Shown here in pieces: positions 36,500 through 46,088 of a DNA stretch of 64,000 nt. The notes under the pieces were generated by a model. It made no database searches, was not told where the DNA came from, and saw nothing but the letters and a program-made list of their open reading frames with translations. Origin of the DNA: Polytrichum commune (lineage: Eukaryota; Streptophyta; Polytrichopsida; Polytrichales; Polytrichaceae); assembly GCA_950295325.1 (NCBI GenBank), contig OX485809.1, forward strand, positions 8,618,001 through 8,682,000. Reading direction: 5' to 3'. The stretch's first letter is position 1; every line of letters starts with the position of its first letter. The position numbers were made by a program, and so were the translations under genes.

Positions 36500-36530
36500 A
36501 TTTTGGTGCTTCCACTGAGAATCGGTTAGG
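36500..36530 (+). promoter_or_regulatory. Probable primer-binding site of the old gypsy element
   Basis: ATTTTGGTGCTTCCACTGAG directly follows the left LTR and has the TTTGGTG-type start common to plant gypsy primer-binding sites. The matching tRNA was not determined. Confidence 0.5.
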
Positions 36531-36539
36531 CGCAACTAG

Positions 36540-38020
36540 TTTGATTAAGGCACTATGGGAGATTATGCAGAGGCTATGTGAGAAATACAAAACATGGAAT
36601 ATGTTTTGGGAGCATTAGCTATGTTAATAGAACAACATAAGTGAAATTCTGGTAGTCATGAGGATACTAAAGCCTTGAGGAATGTTGTTGATAGAATTGG
36701 TAGATTCGATGGAAAAACCATTACAAACTTTCTGAGGGTGTATGTTTGTGAGATGGAGGTGCATCAAGTGCAAGAAGATTGCATGATGCAAACCTTTGAC
36801 TTGGCTGTGGTTTTTGAGATTCGTGAAAGAATCCAAGAGCTTCGAGAAGATGCCAATGTGACGTCGTGGGTTACATTTGATGAGAGATTGAAAGATGAGT
36901 ATTTTGATGAAGATATTAAGATAGTGAGTAAAAAAATCTTCTATTAATTAGGTGGAATAACAACCGGGAATGATAGGGGTTCAAATGAGTTGTTTAGAGA
37001 ATTTGAAAAGAAACATAACAAGTTGCCATTGGCAGAGAGTCGCCTTCTTGATACATGAAAACAAAGATGTTTTTGCAAGCAAGTGATAATGCACTACAAG
37101 ACAAACTCCTCTTGCTTCTTAGAGATAGAATAACTGAAGGTGGTTTTACAAATGCTTGGAAGAGGGTGGAAGAGGCAATGATTCTTGTAGCCAAACAACA
37201 ACGTTTGAAAACTAGAGGATTAGGGGCAAAATAGAACCAATGTCAAGAATTGATGTGAAGGTTCCTACAACAACTTTGCCACATTCTAGTCTGTCAACCT
37301 TTTCAAAGAGTAAGACCTTAGATGAAGGTACCCTTGAGAAGTTGATGAGAGGCATGAGACAGCTGAAGGTAGAGATGGGTGTTTTGACGAAAAACACAAA
37401 GTCGTACATTTCACGACCCATTGAAGAACCAAAGGGATTTGTGATAAGATGTATTTGATGTGATGATCCAAATCATAAACGAGGTGATTGTGGATGATAT
37501 GTTGATGCCATGAAGAGTGACATTATTATCTTTGAAGAAAACATAATCAAAGATGCTACAACAAATGAGCCTCTAGATACTAATTTTGGGAGAGGAGGCA
37601 TGAAAAAATTGATGGATGATGAATTGTGGAAGAACAATTCATCGCATGGTAAGGAGCTTCAGTCTTATACTATTGGGGTTGAACACAAAGTGTAAATTTT
37701 TACGCAAGAATTTAGAGAAATGATGGTGAGGGAAGCAAAAACCATAAGGTTGTCAACTGATTAGGATAATCCAATTAATGCAACCACCATCAAGGCATAT
37801 TTGATCAGTAAGCATTAAGAGAGAAAACCTTGTGATACATCAGTATAGGTCAAGAGGAACAAGAGTGAAGATGAAAAAGATGGGAACAAACCAACTAACA
37901 AGAGAAAAAATCCAAGTGGTAGAAAATATATTCCAAAGGAAGGACATGCAAACAATACAATGAAGAGGCAAGAACCAAGACCTAAATCTACTTCACGTCC
38001 AATAGTTGATATTCTGCTAG
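36540..38020 (+). pseudogene. Decayed gypsy gag
   Basis: 36675-36947 reads as a gag segment: RIGRFDGKTITNFLRVYVC, then ERIQELREDANVTSWVTF and DERLKDEYF. Later pieces in shifted frames (37240-37458, 37510-37695) carry charged gag-type sequence, and the reading runs to the TIR element at 38023. Several stops and frame shifts rule out function. Confidence 0.65.
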
Positions 38021-38022
38021 CA

Positions 38023-38768
38023 GGGGGCATTCACGGTTGAGGTACTACTTTTGGGACAAAGGACTTAAGGACTTTGTCGCATTGATCTTGGTTTTTATCA
38101 TGATTTACTATTATTTGATCAATAAATTTTACATAAATAAGTAGATAGTTCATAAGCTTTATCAAGAAAGATTTTTATTATTATTTAATAATCACCCTAA
38201 ACCCTAGGCCACATCAGTGGCATTTTTTTGCTATTTAGGTGTGCATTGGTGGTCAATTATTTCCTCTTATGTATCTTGGTACCTTGGTATAAGTGTCATG
38301 TGTCCATTCATATACTTTTTTTTGTCCAATCCTACTACTAGACGTTCCTTTTACGTGTGGCCGTGAGTATATATATATTTGGACATGTTTGGTGCCACAT
38401 GTAAAGTTGGGCAATTGCTATTCAATACATATTTGGTTCTATTGGTACACACTTGAACGATGAGTGTGAGGAAAAAAATTGGGATCGTTTCGATTGATTC
38501 TTGTTGTCCTTTTCATTCCTTGATCCTAAGGTGAACAATTAAGACAGCACTCCTGAATGTCCTTTAAGGAATCAAAAGGATATCTTAGATGACCCTATTC
38601 CTTCTAAATTAACTTTGTCAGTGTACTTGATATGGAGTATGAAATGTAGGTATGATCCAAAATATGCTTTACAATACAAATCTAAGCATACCAAGCATGT
38701 GAAGTTATCCAAAAAAGTCCGTTTTCCGTTAGACGGCCAAAAGTAGTACCCCAACCGTGAATGGCCCC
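38023..38768. mobile_element. Non-autonomous TIR element, copy 2 (4-bp TSD AGCA)
   Basis: Closely similar over its length to the element at 6634-7393, with the same inverted ends. AGCA occurs on both sides (38019-38022 and 38769-38772). The gypsy coding text before and after it is contiguous in sense, so the insertion came after the host gypsy element. Confidence 0.85.
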
Positions 38769-40103
38769 AGCAAAAGTGGGAGGAAAAGATAAGTGCAAAC
38801 ATAGAGTTAGAAAATAAAGACAAAACCAAGAGAACGGGTAAGGCAACAACCTATAAGTTTCAATATGATATTGAATCCTCACTTGATTTGAAGGGTGTTT
38901 TAGATGAAAAATGTTTAGATGCCAAGATTGAATTTACAATGAGAGAAACTCTTGGTGTTGCCAAGAAAAGGTTTTATGAGCTCATCATCGACGTAATAAA
39001 GAAAAAGAGACATTAGAAACAATGATGATAAAAAAATTTAGATAGTCTAGTGACCAAAGATGAAGATGATGAGATTGGAAAAATGTACGTCTTAAGATGT
39101 GATAGTATGGGCAGAGGTGACCAGACTAAAGAACATGAAGTCAATATTATTGTTTAGCATTAAGGAGAGGGGATACTATTAAGAGTCAAACTTATACGAT
39201 TGCAATGGAGACTTAAGTTTCACAATGTGTATCTAAGAAACAATAGAAGAGTGATGGGGACGTGTGGTCAATTTATACAAATCCATTTTGGGCAAGAGCT
39301 ACTCTGAAAATACATGTGAAAATTAGAAGCTTTGAAGAGCCAATCCTAGTATTGATAGATTATGGTTTTAAAATCGATATCGTGTCCAAAAAGGTATACG
39401 AGACATGAAAATGACCAATTGCTACCAACTATGGATGGGTATTGAGAAACACCAATGATTGAAATGATAACCTTTATAGAGCATGTCCAACAGGGAACAT
39501 CAAAATTAGAGACGTGGAGGTAGAACATAACTTCTTTGTATAAAATCAAGGAAGTTATTAAATCATCTTGAGACGACCATGTATCATTGCAATAAGAATG
39601 GAAACTAAGATATTGGATGATAGGTATTGCATAATTTGTATTTTTAATGGAATGATATTAATGAAATTTCTTATAGTGCGGCCAGATCATGAGAGGTATA
39701 GGGATCAATTTAGAGTAGCTCCAATGGTCCATAAGCATGATAATTTTTGGGATTTTTAAATTGCACACGTAGAGGGTGGGATGTCACAGGTGCAAATAAA
39801 TTATTTAGTATAGCAAACTCCAATACACAAAAGAGTGGTTATAGAATTTAGAATCTAACAGAGGATGGGTTTGTTAATTTTTAAAATGTTGAGGATTTGG
39901 ATTCTATATATAAAAAACCTATTAATTTTTTAAAATAGAACTAAAGAGAGCTTGTGTGATTTTGGGTGATGAGTGCATTTTTTGGTTTATTAAAAAATAA
40001 ATATTTTCATATGATGTTTAATGAATTATGGATACCTTGCAAGGAGATGACACTGCGTCTATAAAAAAAATAGTGGAGATTGATTCAATCAAGTTATATG
40101 AAG
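38769..40103 (+). pseudogene. Decayed gypsy gag end and aspartic protease
   Basis: Reads QYDIESSLDLKGVLDEK and a VAKKRFYELI segment, then a protease relic at about 39290-39410 (RATLKIHVKIRSFEEPILVL followed by IDYGFKIDIVSKKVYE). The expected active-site D-[ST]-G is altered to D-Y-G. About 39530-39760 carries the downstream IIAIRMETKILDD motif. It continues in the protease-RT linker up to the insertion at 40104 and resumes at 50090. Confidence 0.65.
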
Positions 40104-40535
40104 TGTCACGTGAGGTGACATCGGGGGCTAAGTCACGTCAACTTAGGAGTAAATGGACTCCATTAGGAGTCCATGTGTGTTGGGATGAGTAACGGACTCC
40201 ATTGGGAGTCCTAGTTAGTTGTTCATCCACTCCATGGATGAACTCCACATTGGATTGGGGTTGTATGGAGAGGAAGGCCTCTTGACTTGCCATTGTTGTC
40301 AAGTCAAGTCTTGTGAGTGTGTTTTGAGAGAGAGAGAGCTTGTTGTTGCTTTCTCATGGCTATGGTGTAGTAGATTATGAGTAAAGCCTTTGCATTCTTT
40401 CTCCACCACTTGCACTCTTGGATTCTCCCTTCGTGGAGTGAGAGATAGCTTGACTCTTGTGTGTGAATTTTAGAGTTTCTTAAGCTTTGTAAGGAGATAT
40501 TTTAGTTTCTTAAGCTTGGAGAGAGAAACCCTCAT
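40104..40535 (+). repeat. 5' LTR of the gypsy-DNMT element
   Basis: 432 bp, beginning with the palindrome TGTCACGTGAGGTGACA and matching 49656-50087 base for base as far as I can read. The first 205 bp carry five inverted repeats: 40104-40120, 40153-40174, 40194-40211, 40221-40243 and 40281-40308. A (GA)n run lies near 40328. The true 3' boundary may be a few bases later, or further if the 3' LTR is truncated. No primer-binding site follows at once. Confidence 0.9.
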
Positions 40536-41403
40536 ACTTGACAACAATTGTATTCAAATTTTTCATTTTTGGTTGTATTTCTGAGCTAGAATGGCCCAGT
40601 ATTGAGAGCAAATGAGTGATACAAGTGTTTGAAAGCTTAGTTCGTCATTTCTTGCAATCCTCAAGAAGATTTTGAGAGAAATCTTCCCATTTTTCTTTTC
40701 TTGTCTCTTGTATTTTCTTCAATTGTTGATGTTTGAATCTTGAGATTCCATTTAGTTTCAAGATTCTCAAGTCACATTTTCTTGCTTGCAAATTATGAAG
40801 CAAAGTTTAATTTAAATACAAACATAAACCACAATCAAAATCCGATTTAGTTATAATTTTGGTTGAGCTCCGGACGGATCCGGAGCTCACCGGACCCTCT
40901 TGGAGCTCCTGGAGCTCCTGGAGCTCCCATTCTGAACCCCGGGGGCGGCAAAATCCCGGGCCGGGGCGGCTAATCACGGGCCGGGGGCGGGCGGCGCCAG
41001 CCGGGCCCCGCGGCGAGGTGGCAGCGGGCCGGGCCGGGGGCGGGCGGGCGGCAGCCTGGCCCAGGTGGCGGGCGGCGCCAGCCTGGCCCCCCTTGCTTCA
41101 AGGTAAGTTAGTTAGTTAGTTAACTTAATTAGTTAGTTAACTTAATTAGTTAGTTAAGTTAGTTAGTTAAGTTAGTTAAGTTAGTTAATTAAGTTAGTTA
41201 ACTTAGTTAATTATTTTTAAGTTAATTAAGTTAGTTAATTAAATTAGGTTAGCTAACTAATTAAGTTAACTAATTTAATTAAACAACTAACTTAATTCAT
41301 TAGATTAACTTAATTAATTAGGTTCATTAGTTTAAGTTAATTAAGTTAATTCATTTAGGCTAATTAAGTTACTTACATTAAGTTCATTAAGTTAATTAAT
41401 TTG

Positions 41404-41434
<31 letters not shown>

Positions 41435-42008
41435 TATTAAAAATTTTAAATACACCGGATTTTATTTTTTTTTAATTTTTAATTTTTTTTACTTTCACTT
41501 TCAAATTTGGCATTTCATTGTCACAAACTTTGAGGCTCAAATTTGGGGGCATACTAGCTCCGATTGAAGTGAAATTTGAGCCTATTTTGTGTGAAATTTG
41601 CCAAGGAATCCAATGGTGTAATTGGATTTTTGATTGGAAGTCAAAATCATTGCTGAAATTGCTAATTTCAACGCTGATTTTTGTTTATGGGAGCAAATTA
41701 ACTCCGATTGGAGTGAAATTTGAGCCTAATTTGTGTGAAATCTTCCTAGGAGTCCATTGGTGCACTTAGTTTGTTGATTGGAGTTCATAATCACCTTGGA
41801 AATGAGCCTTTTCAACGCTGATTTTTCATTTTAATTACCAATCTCAAACCTTTGCACAATTTTGGAATTCTGGGGGCATAAACACTTGGCATTTGGCAAG
41901 GGATTGCCATTTAGATAGTCCGCAACAGGTGCAGGCTTCCATTACCTTGTAGATAGTTGTAGGTACTCAAGGGATTATTTTATGGTGCAAACTAGGAGTC
42001 GATATTAA
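40536..42008 (+). other. Leader of the gypsy-DNMT element
   Basis: Starts AT-rich, then a sharply GC-rich island (40860-41100) with TGGAGCTCC palindromes and GGCGGGCGG words. This ends at CAAG|GTAAGTTAG, a strong splice-donor match at about 41101. A TTAG/TTAA low-complexity tract (41105-41400) and T-rich tracts follow. A spliced leader is possible, but the acceptor is not fixed. Near the end, at 41982, ATG GTG CAA ACT opens a frame that meets TAA at 42006-42008, in frame with gag. Confidence 0.6.
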
Positions 42009-45000
42009 CGATCTCCATCACCAGATTACTTGGAGGACGTGGGCACCACAAATCTTGAGCCAGAGGTAGATACCAACGAGGCTTTTGAGCCTATTTCGGC
42101 GTTGGACACTACTAGTAGGCTTCGGATTTGGAGTGTCGGCACGTTCGACGACATGGAGGACGATCGCCACAATTCAGTGCGTGATCGGTTTTCAGGTCGA
42201 GCTAGGGGCATTTCCTTGCCCGATTGGAAACTCCGGTTTCGTACCTGGATTAAGGAGAAACGCCAAAGGTCTTCCAATTTCAATGATTGGTATGCCTTTG
42301 AACTTCTGCCTCAACATTTGGAGTATGAGGCACTCCAAACTTACGAACGATGGACAGAGGGTCATCAACGACAACTTCGGGAGGTGGAGCAGTATTGGGA
42401 GGCCCGGGTTGAACTTATTTCAGCCCTTAAAGATGGGGCGATTGCCACCTTAGCTCCACCCACCTTAAAGGAGGAGGATCCACCGGAGGAGTCTGAGGAC
42501 CAAGAACTGGCATTTGGGCCAATGGTGGCTGGCAGTAGCACGGCTACCCTTTCACGGATGGCACGTGCTACACAGGCAGCATTGACGGCTGTTGGTCCAC
42601 CACCTCCGTTTAATCCCCTTACTGAATTTGTCGCACATTTGGAAGTGGAGTATGGTGGGTTTCGGCGAGACCAGATGCAGCGCATCCAGGATTTCTGCCG
42701 AGAGAAGGATGATACTCCACGGACCATGTATACGCGACTCGCGCGATTTGCTGTGGAGTCGGGAGGTGTTTTTGCTGAGAGTCAGCTTGTTAAAATCTTT
42801 TTGTCTAAGATTGACAAGCGGCTACTTGAGTTGGCATCACCTCGGATTATCCTCGACTACGAGGGCCGAGCTACGCTTGCACAAGCGTTTGCCGTGGTTG
42901 AGAAATGTGATCGGGCTCTTTGCCAACATGATGCCACGGATATGGTATCTTGGATGACAGAGAGTCCGAAACCAAGAAGAATTGTCACAGCTACTAGCAG
43001 TTTAGCTGAGACTCAACCCGTCAAGGAGCAAAAGATTTTGCATTGTTGGGGTTGTGGAGAAGCTGGTCATTCGAAGAATGATCCCAATTGTCCTAAGAAG
43101 AAGAAAACTCAGCCTTTGGGAAAATTCAAACAAAAGATGGAACCAGTAAGGGCAAGGGACAATTCTAAGAAGAGACAATTGAAATGTAGCCATTGTGGTG
43201 GCACTAATCACGATGTGGATCATTGTTTCCTACTTCATCCTGAGATGCGGCCTGCCAGTTATGTCACTGGAAAGTCTCCAAGGGAGCAGAGTCTTGAGGC
43301 TAAGGTGGCAGAGCTTGAGCAAAAGCTCAAATCTTCTGCATCTTTTGCTCAAATTTCTGAGCCGCATGTGGGTGGTGGCACCTCGGGTTCGGACATGTAT
43401 ATGTTTGGAGCAGCTGGAGAGGTGGTGGCGGCGGCTTCTACTCGCTCACAAACATTGGCAGATGCGGTGGCTTCCACGAGTGGTGGTAGCAACGAGGTGC
43501 TACATCCTCGCCATGCCGGACCAGCTGATCAAATTGGTCAAGCACGTTTACCTCTTTCATTTGGATTGGTAGACACCACTGTTGTTGGGGCTAAAAACCC
43601 TGTACCTTTGAGAGATGGGGATTCCATCTCGAAGGATGTTACGCAGGCATTGGCATATAAAATTCTCCATATGCCAATTTTCTCGGGTTCGGAGTTTATG
43701 GCTTCGGATTTCAAGCCTGCTGCAGTTTTTCATTTAGCTGGGAGAATGTTAGAAGGTAAGGCGGATTTGCCATCCCTTCAAGTATCCCAAGCTGTGGTTG
43801 ACGTACCTGTGGCTGAGGAGGTGGAGGACTTAGCCAATTTGCGAGCGAGTCTTGCGGATGCGGCCATCATTGCTTTTGGTAAGCAAACTGATATTCCTCC
43901 AGCATCAATTTCAGCAGTGGATACGTCATTTTCGAATTATGCGTCGGGAGCGGCATATCTTGCAGACATTTCTGCAAGGCCTGCTCGCGAACGGCATAAT
44001 TTGCAACCTGGAGTTGTACGCCTGATGAACGACAAATGTTTGTTTGTCGTTTCACGCACGGATATGCCCACTATCCGTGCTACACCACTGAAAGTTATGA
44101 TGGATTCCGGTGCTCAACCGGTTATGATTGGCAAAGGACTTGCTGACAGTCTTGGATTGACGCCAGCAAGCTTGGATCCTTGTCCATTTACTATTGTGAC
44201 TTCAGTAGGGGGCACTGAACGTGCAACAGGTTACACCAAGGCACCTCTACGTTTGATTTTTCATGTGGGGGCAGGGCCTACTTACACTCATTTGTCAATG
44301 AAGTGTGTTGTTACTAATGCTACCAACTATGATATACTTGTTGGTCAGCAAGCTCTTTACAAACTTGGCTTTGGTTTGGATAATTGGACGGAAGAGGCAT
44401 GGATTAGACCGGGATGGTCCACTGGAGATGGCAGGAAGGTATTTATTCCTGTCACATTTGCAGCCACTGCTATGACTATGGTTGCGGAGGCAATGTTTGG
44501 TTGCAGCGGTTCAGTTGCAGATTTGCCTTGTGCTCCAGTTTTATTGGAGGAAACAATGGACTACACTTGTAATGCGGCAGAACAACAATTTTTACCATCT
44601 TTTCAAATTCCTGCTCGACATTTCAAGGATCCACCTCCACCATGGCGAACTCCTAAGGAGTTATCCGACCATTGTCGACACATTGTAGCGGATTTGGAGC
44701 TTGGAGAGGCACCCCCAACTTCATCCTCATTTTCTTTTGCTCAACTCATTCGTTGGCAACCATCACCTGAAGGTATTGTCCTTGTGGAGATCTTTGGAGG
44801 CATTGGCACAGGTTTGGCGGCAGTGTTGGAAGCTGGAATTACAATTTGGCGATATATTCATGTGGACAATGGGTATGCAGCCAACAGAGCCGTCCGACAT
44901 CACATCCAACAATTGTTGTTGAGATACCCCGCACAATTGTCAGCCTCTGCCATTCATGGATGTTGTGGTCAACTTCCTCAAGATGTCACTATGATTAGTG

Positions 45001-46079
45001 ATGAGGATTTGAGAAGGTTGGGCCACGTGGATTTGATTATTGCAGGATGGCCTTGTCAAGGCCATTCGCGGGCAGGAACTGGCCAGGGATTGGATGATCC
45101 TAGGTCTAGTTTGTTTGCGGATTTGATGCGATTGACGCAATGGTGGTTTACCCACCAATCGACTCCGCCAGGGTACATTTTCGAAAATGTACCATTATTG
45201 GGTGATACCCGGCACAAAGTGGTGAAGGATAGTGAGTACATTAACCAAATTCTGGGTACTCCAACATTTCTGGATGCTGCATCTTTGGGATCCTTTGCTC
45301 ATCGGCCTCGTTGGTTTTGGACCAACTTGGTATCACCTCGGGTGCTTTCAGTGGCGATTGCCCGCATTCCCCGCCTTATGGATCGCAAGGTGGATGACAT
45401 TTTAGATGATCATCGTGTTTCCTTGGCAGTTACCAAGGATGACACCTTGCCATTTGCATTAATTAACAAGGTGGGAATTCCGAGAGGTGCACTACCTACT
45501 TTTGTGACATATCCACAGTCTTTTGCATTTCGATCTCGTGGACCTGGCATGGTTTGGGATTCAAAATCCCAAACTTATGAGGAGCCTACGGCAGATGAGC
45601 GGGAACGCGCCATGGGTTTTCTTACAGGTACCACAGCTGCTCACGGGCTTCAGGCAGGTCAGAGACGTTTCCTATTGGGGCAAGCTATGGATCTTAATAG
45701 CATTGTGTGGATAATTGGAATTTGTCTTGCTGCTCAACAACGTATAGATGACCAATTGCTTACTCTGAGGGCAGAGAACAATGGTCAGGGGGCAATGGAG
45801 CCGCAATCCAAGGATCACATTGAGGTCAATGATACCGAGGGATTATTTCCTTTGAAACTTCATGTTGCGGAAGAGCTTCGAGCCCAACGTGTTTTTTCAG
45901 CTTTGGCCCAAGAGTTTGGGAAGTTGGAGGCCCATAAAATGTTTCCACTTCTATTTCTTGGTGATACTTCATATGTGGGTAGCTATTTAGCTACACAAAC
46001 TGATTGTAGTGGAGAGGATACGCATTTGGATTCAAGTGCAGATGATGGGGGCAAAGGTGTTGCCCTCTCCACGGACTAG
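42009..46079 (+). CDS. Gag-protease-DNMT polyprotein (ends at readthrough UAG)
   Basis: Open from 42009; residue numbers here count from 42030. First in-frame ATG is 42153; an earlier ATG at 41982 is cut off by TAA 42006. Residues 30-310 are gag (FNPLTEFVAHLEVEYGGF; FLSKIDKRLLELASPRI). Zinc knuckles follow: CWGCGEAGHSKNDPNC from 339 and CSHCGGTNHDVDHC from 386, the second non-canonical. The aspartic protease has its active site at Asp692 (MMDSGAQPVMIG). Residues 915-1235 are a DNMT3-like methyltransferase, described separately. Gag packages RNA, the protease should cut the polyprotein, and the methyltransferase would be released upstream of RT. Protein made by termination at UAG therefore carries the methyltransferase without RT, so it should be produced in excess. 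Confidence 0.9.
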   Translation, partial: RSPSPDYLEDVGTTNLEPEVDTNEAFEPISALDTTSRLRIWSVGTFDDMEDDRHNSVRDRFSGRARGISLPDWKLRFRTWIKEKRQRSSNFNDWYAFELLPQHLEYEALQTYERWTEGHQRQLREVEQYWEARVELISALKDGAIATLAPPTLKEEDPPEESEDQELAFGPMVAGSSTATLSRMARATQAALTAVGPPPPFNPLTEFVAHLEVEYGGFRRDQMQRIQDFCREKDDTPRTMYTRLARFAVESGGVFAESQLVKIFLSKIDKRLLELASPRIILDYEGRATLAQAFAVVEKCDRALCQHDATDMVSWMTESPKPRRIVTATSSLAETQPVKEQKILHCWGCGEAGHSKNDPNCPKKKKTQPLGKFKQKMEPVRARDNSKKRQLKCSHCGGTNHDVDHCFLLHPEMRPASYVTGKSPREQSLEAKVAELEQKLKSSASFAQISEPHVGGGTSGSDMYMFGAAGEVVAAASTRSQTLADAVASTSGGSNEVLHPRHAGPADQIGQARLPLSFGLVDTTVVGAKNPVPLRDGDSISKDVTQALAYKILHMPIFSGSEFMASDFKPAAVFHLAGRMLEGKADLPSLQVSQAVVDVPVAEEVEDLANLRASLADAAIIAFGKQTDIPPASISAVDTSFSNYASGAAYLADISARPARERHNLQPGVVRLMNDKCLFVVSRTDMPTIRATPLKVMMDSGAQPVMIGKGLADSLGLTPASLDPCPFTIVTSVGGTERATGYTKAPLRLIFHVGAGPTYTHLSMKCVVTNATNYDILVGQQALYKLGFGLDNWTEEAWIRPGWSTGDGRKVFIPVTFAATAMTMVAEAMFGCSGSVADLPCAPVLLEETMDYTCNAAEQQFLPSFQIPARHFKDPPPPWRTPKELSDHCRHIVADLELGEAPPTSSSFSFAQLIRWQPSPEGIVLVEIFGGIGTGLAAVLEAGITIWRYIHVDNGYAANRAVRHHIQQLLLRYPAQLSASAIHGCCGQLPQDVTMISDEDLRRLGHVDLIIAGWPCQGHSRAGTGQGLDDPRSSLFADLMRLTQWWFTHQSTPPGYIFENVPLLGDTRHKVVKDSEYINQILGTPTFLDAASLGSFAHRPRWFWTNLVSPRVLSVAIARIPRLMDRKVDDILDDHRVSLAVTKDDTLPFALINKVGIPRGALPTFVTYPQSFAFRSRGPGMVWDSKSQTYEEPTADERERAMGFLTGTTAAHGLQAGQRRFLLGQAMDLNSIVWIIGICLAAQQRIDDQLLTLRAENNGQGAMEPQSKDHIEVNDTEGLFPLKLHVAEELRAQRVFSALAQEFGKLEAHKMFPLLFLGDTSYVGSYLATQTDCSGEDTHLDSSADDGGKGVALSTD
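44772..45734 (+). other. DNMT3-like cytosine-5 DNA methyltransferase domain
   Basis: Methylates cytosine C5 using S-adenosylmethionine. Motifs appear in the normal order: I, VLVEIFGGIGTG (916-928, cofactor loop); II-like, YIHVDNGYAANRAV; IV, IIAGWPCQGHS with catalytic Cys1009; VI, YIFENVPLL (Glu1052-Asn-Val); VIII-like, FAHRPRWFWTNL (1090-1101); IX-like, DERERAMGF; X, RRFLLGQAMDLNSIVW. The stretch DAASLGSFAHRPRWFWTNL matches the DNMT3 pattern of sin-a-AHRARYFWGN type better than DNMT1 or CMT, and motif order is not rearranged as in plant DRM. Every residue needed for catalysis that I can check is present. No target-recognition assignment is possible by eye. Confidence 0.9.
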
Positions 46080-46088
46080 CAATCACAG
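46074..46088 (+). promoter_or_regulatory. Leaky UAG readthrough context
   Basis: GAC TAG CAA TCA CAG: the stop separates the methyltransferase part from RT in the same reading frame. The six bases after it, CAATCA, fit CARYYA, the tobamovirus-type readthrough signal. The frame then stays open for 1047 codons. Suppression would give a Gag-Pol fusion at a low fixed ratio. Confidence 0.8.
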
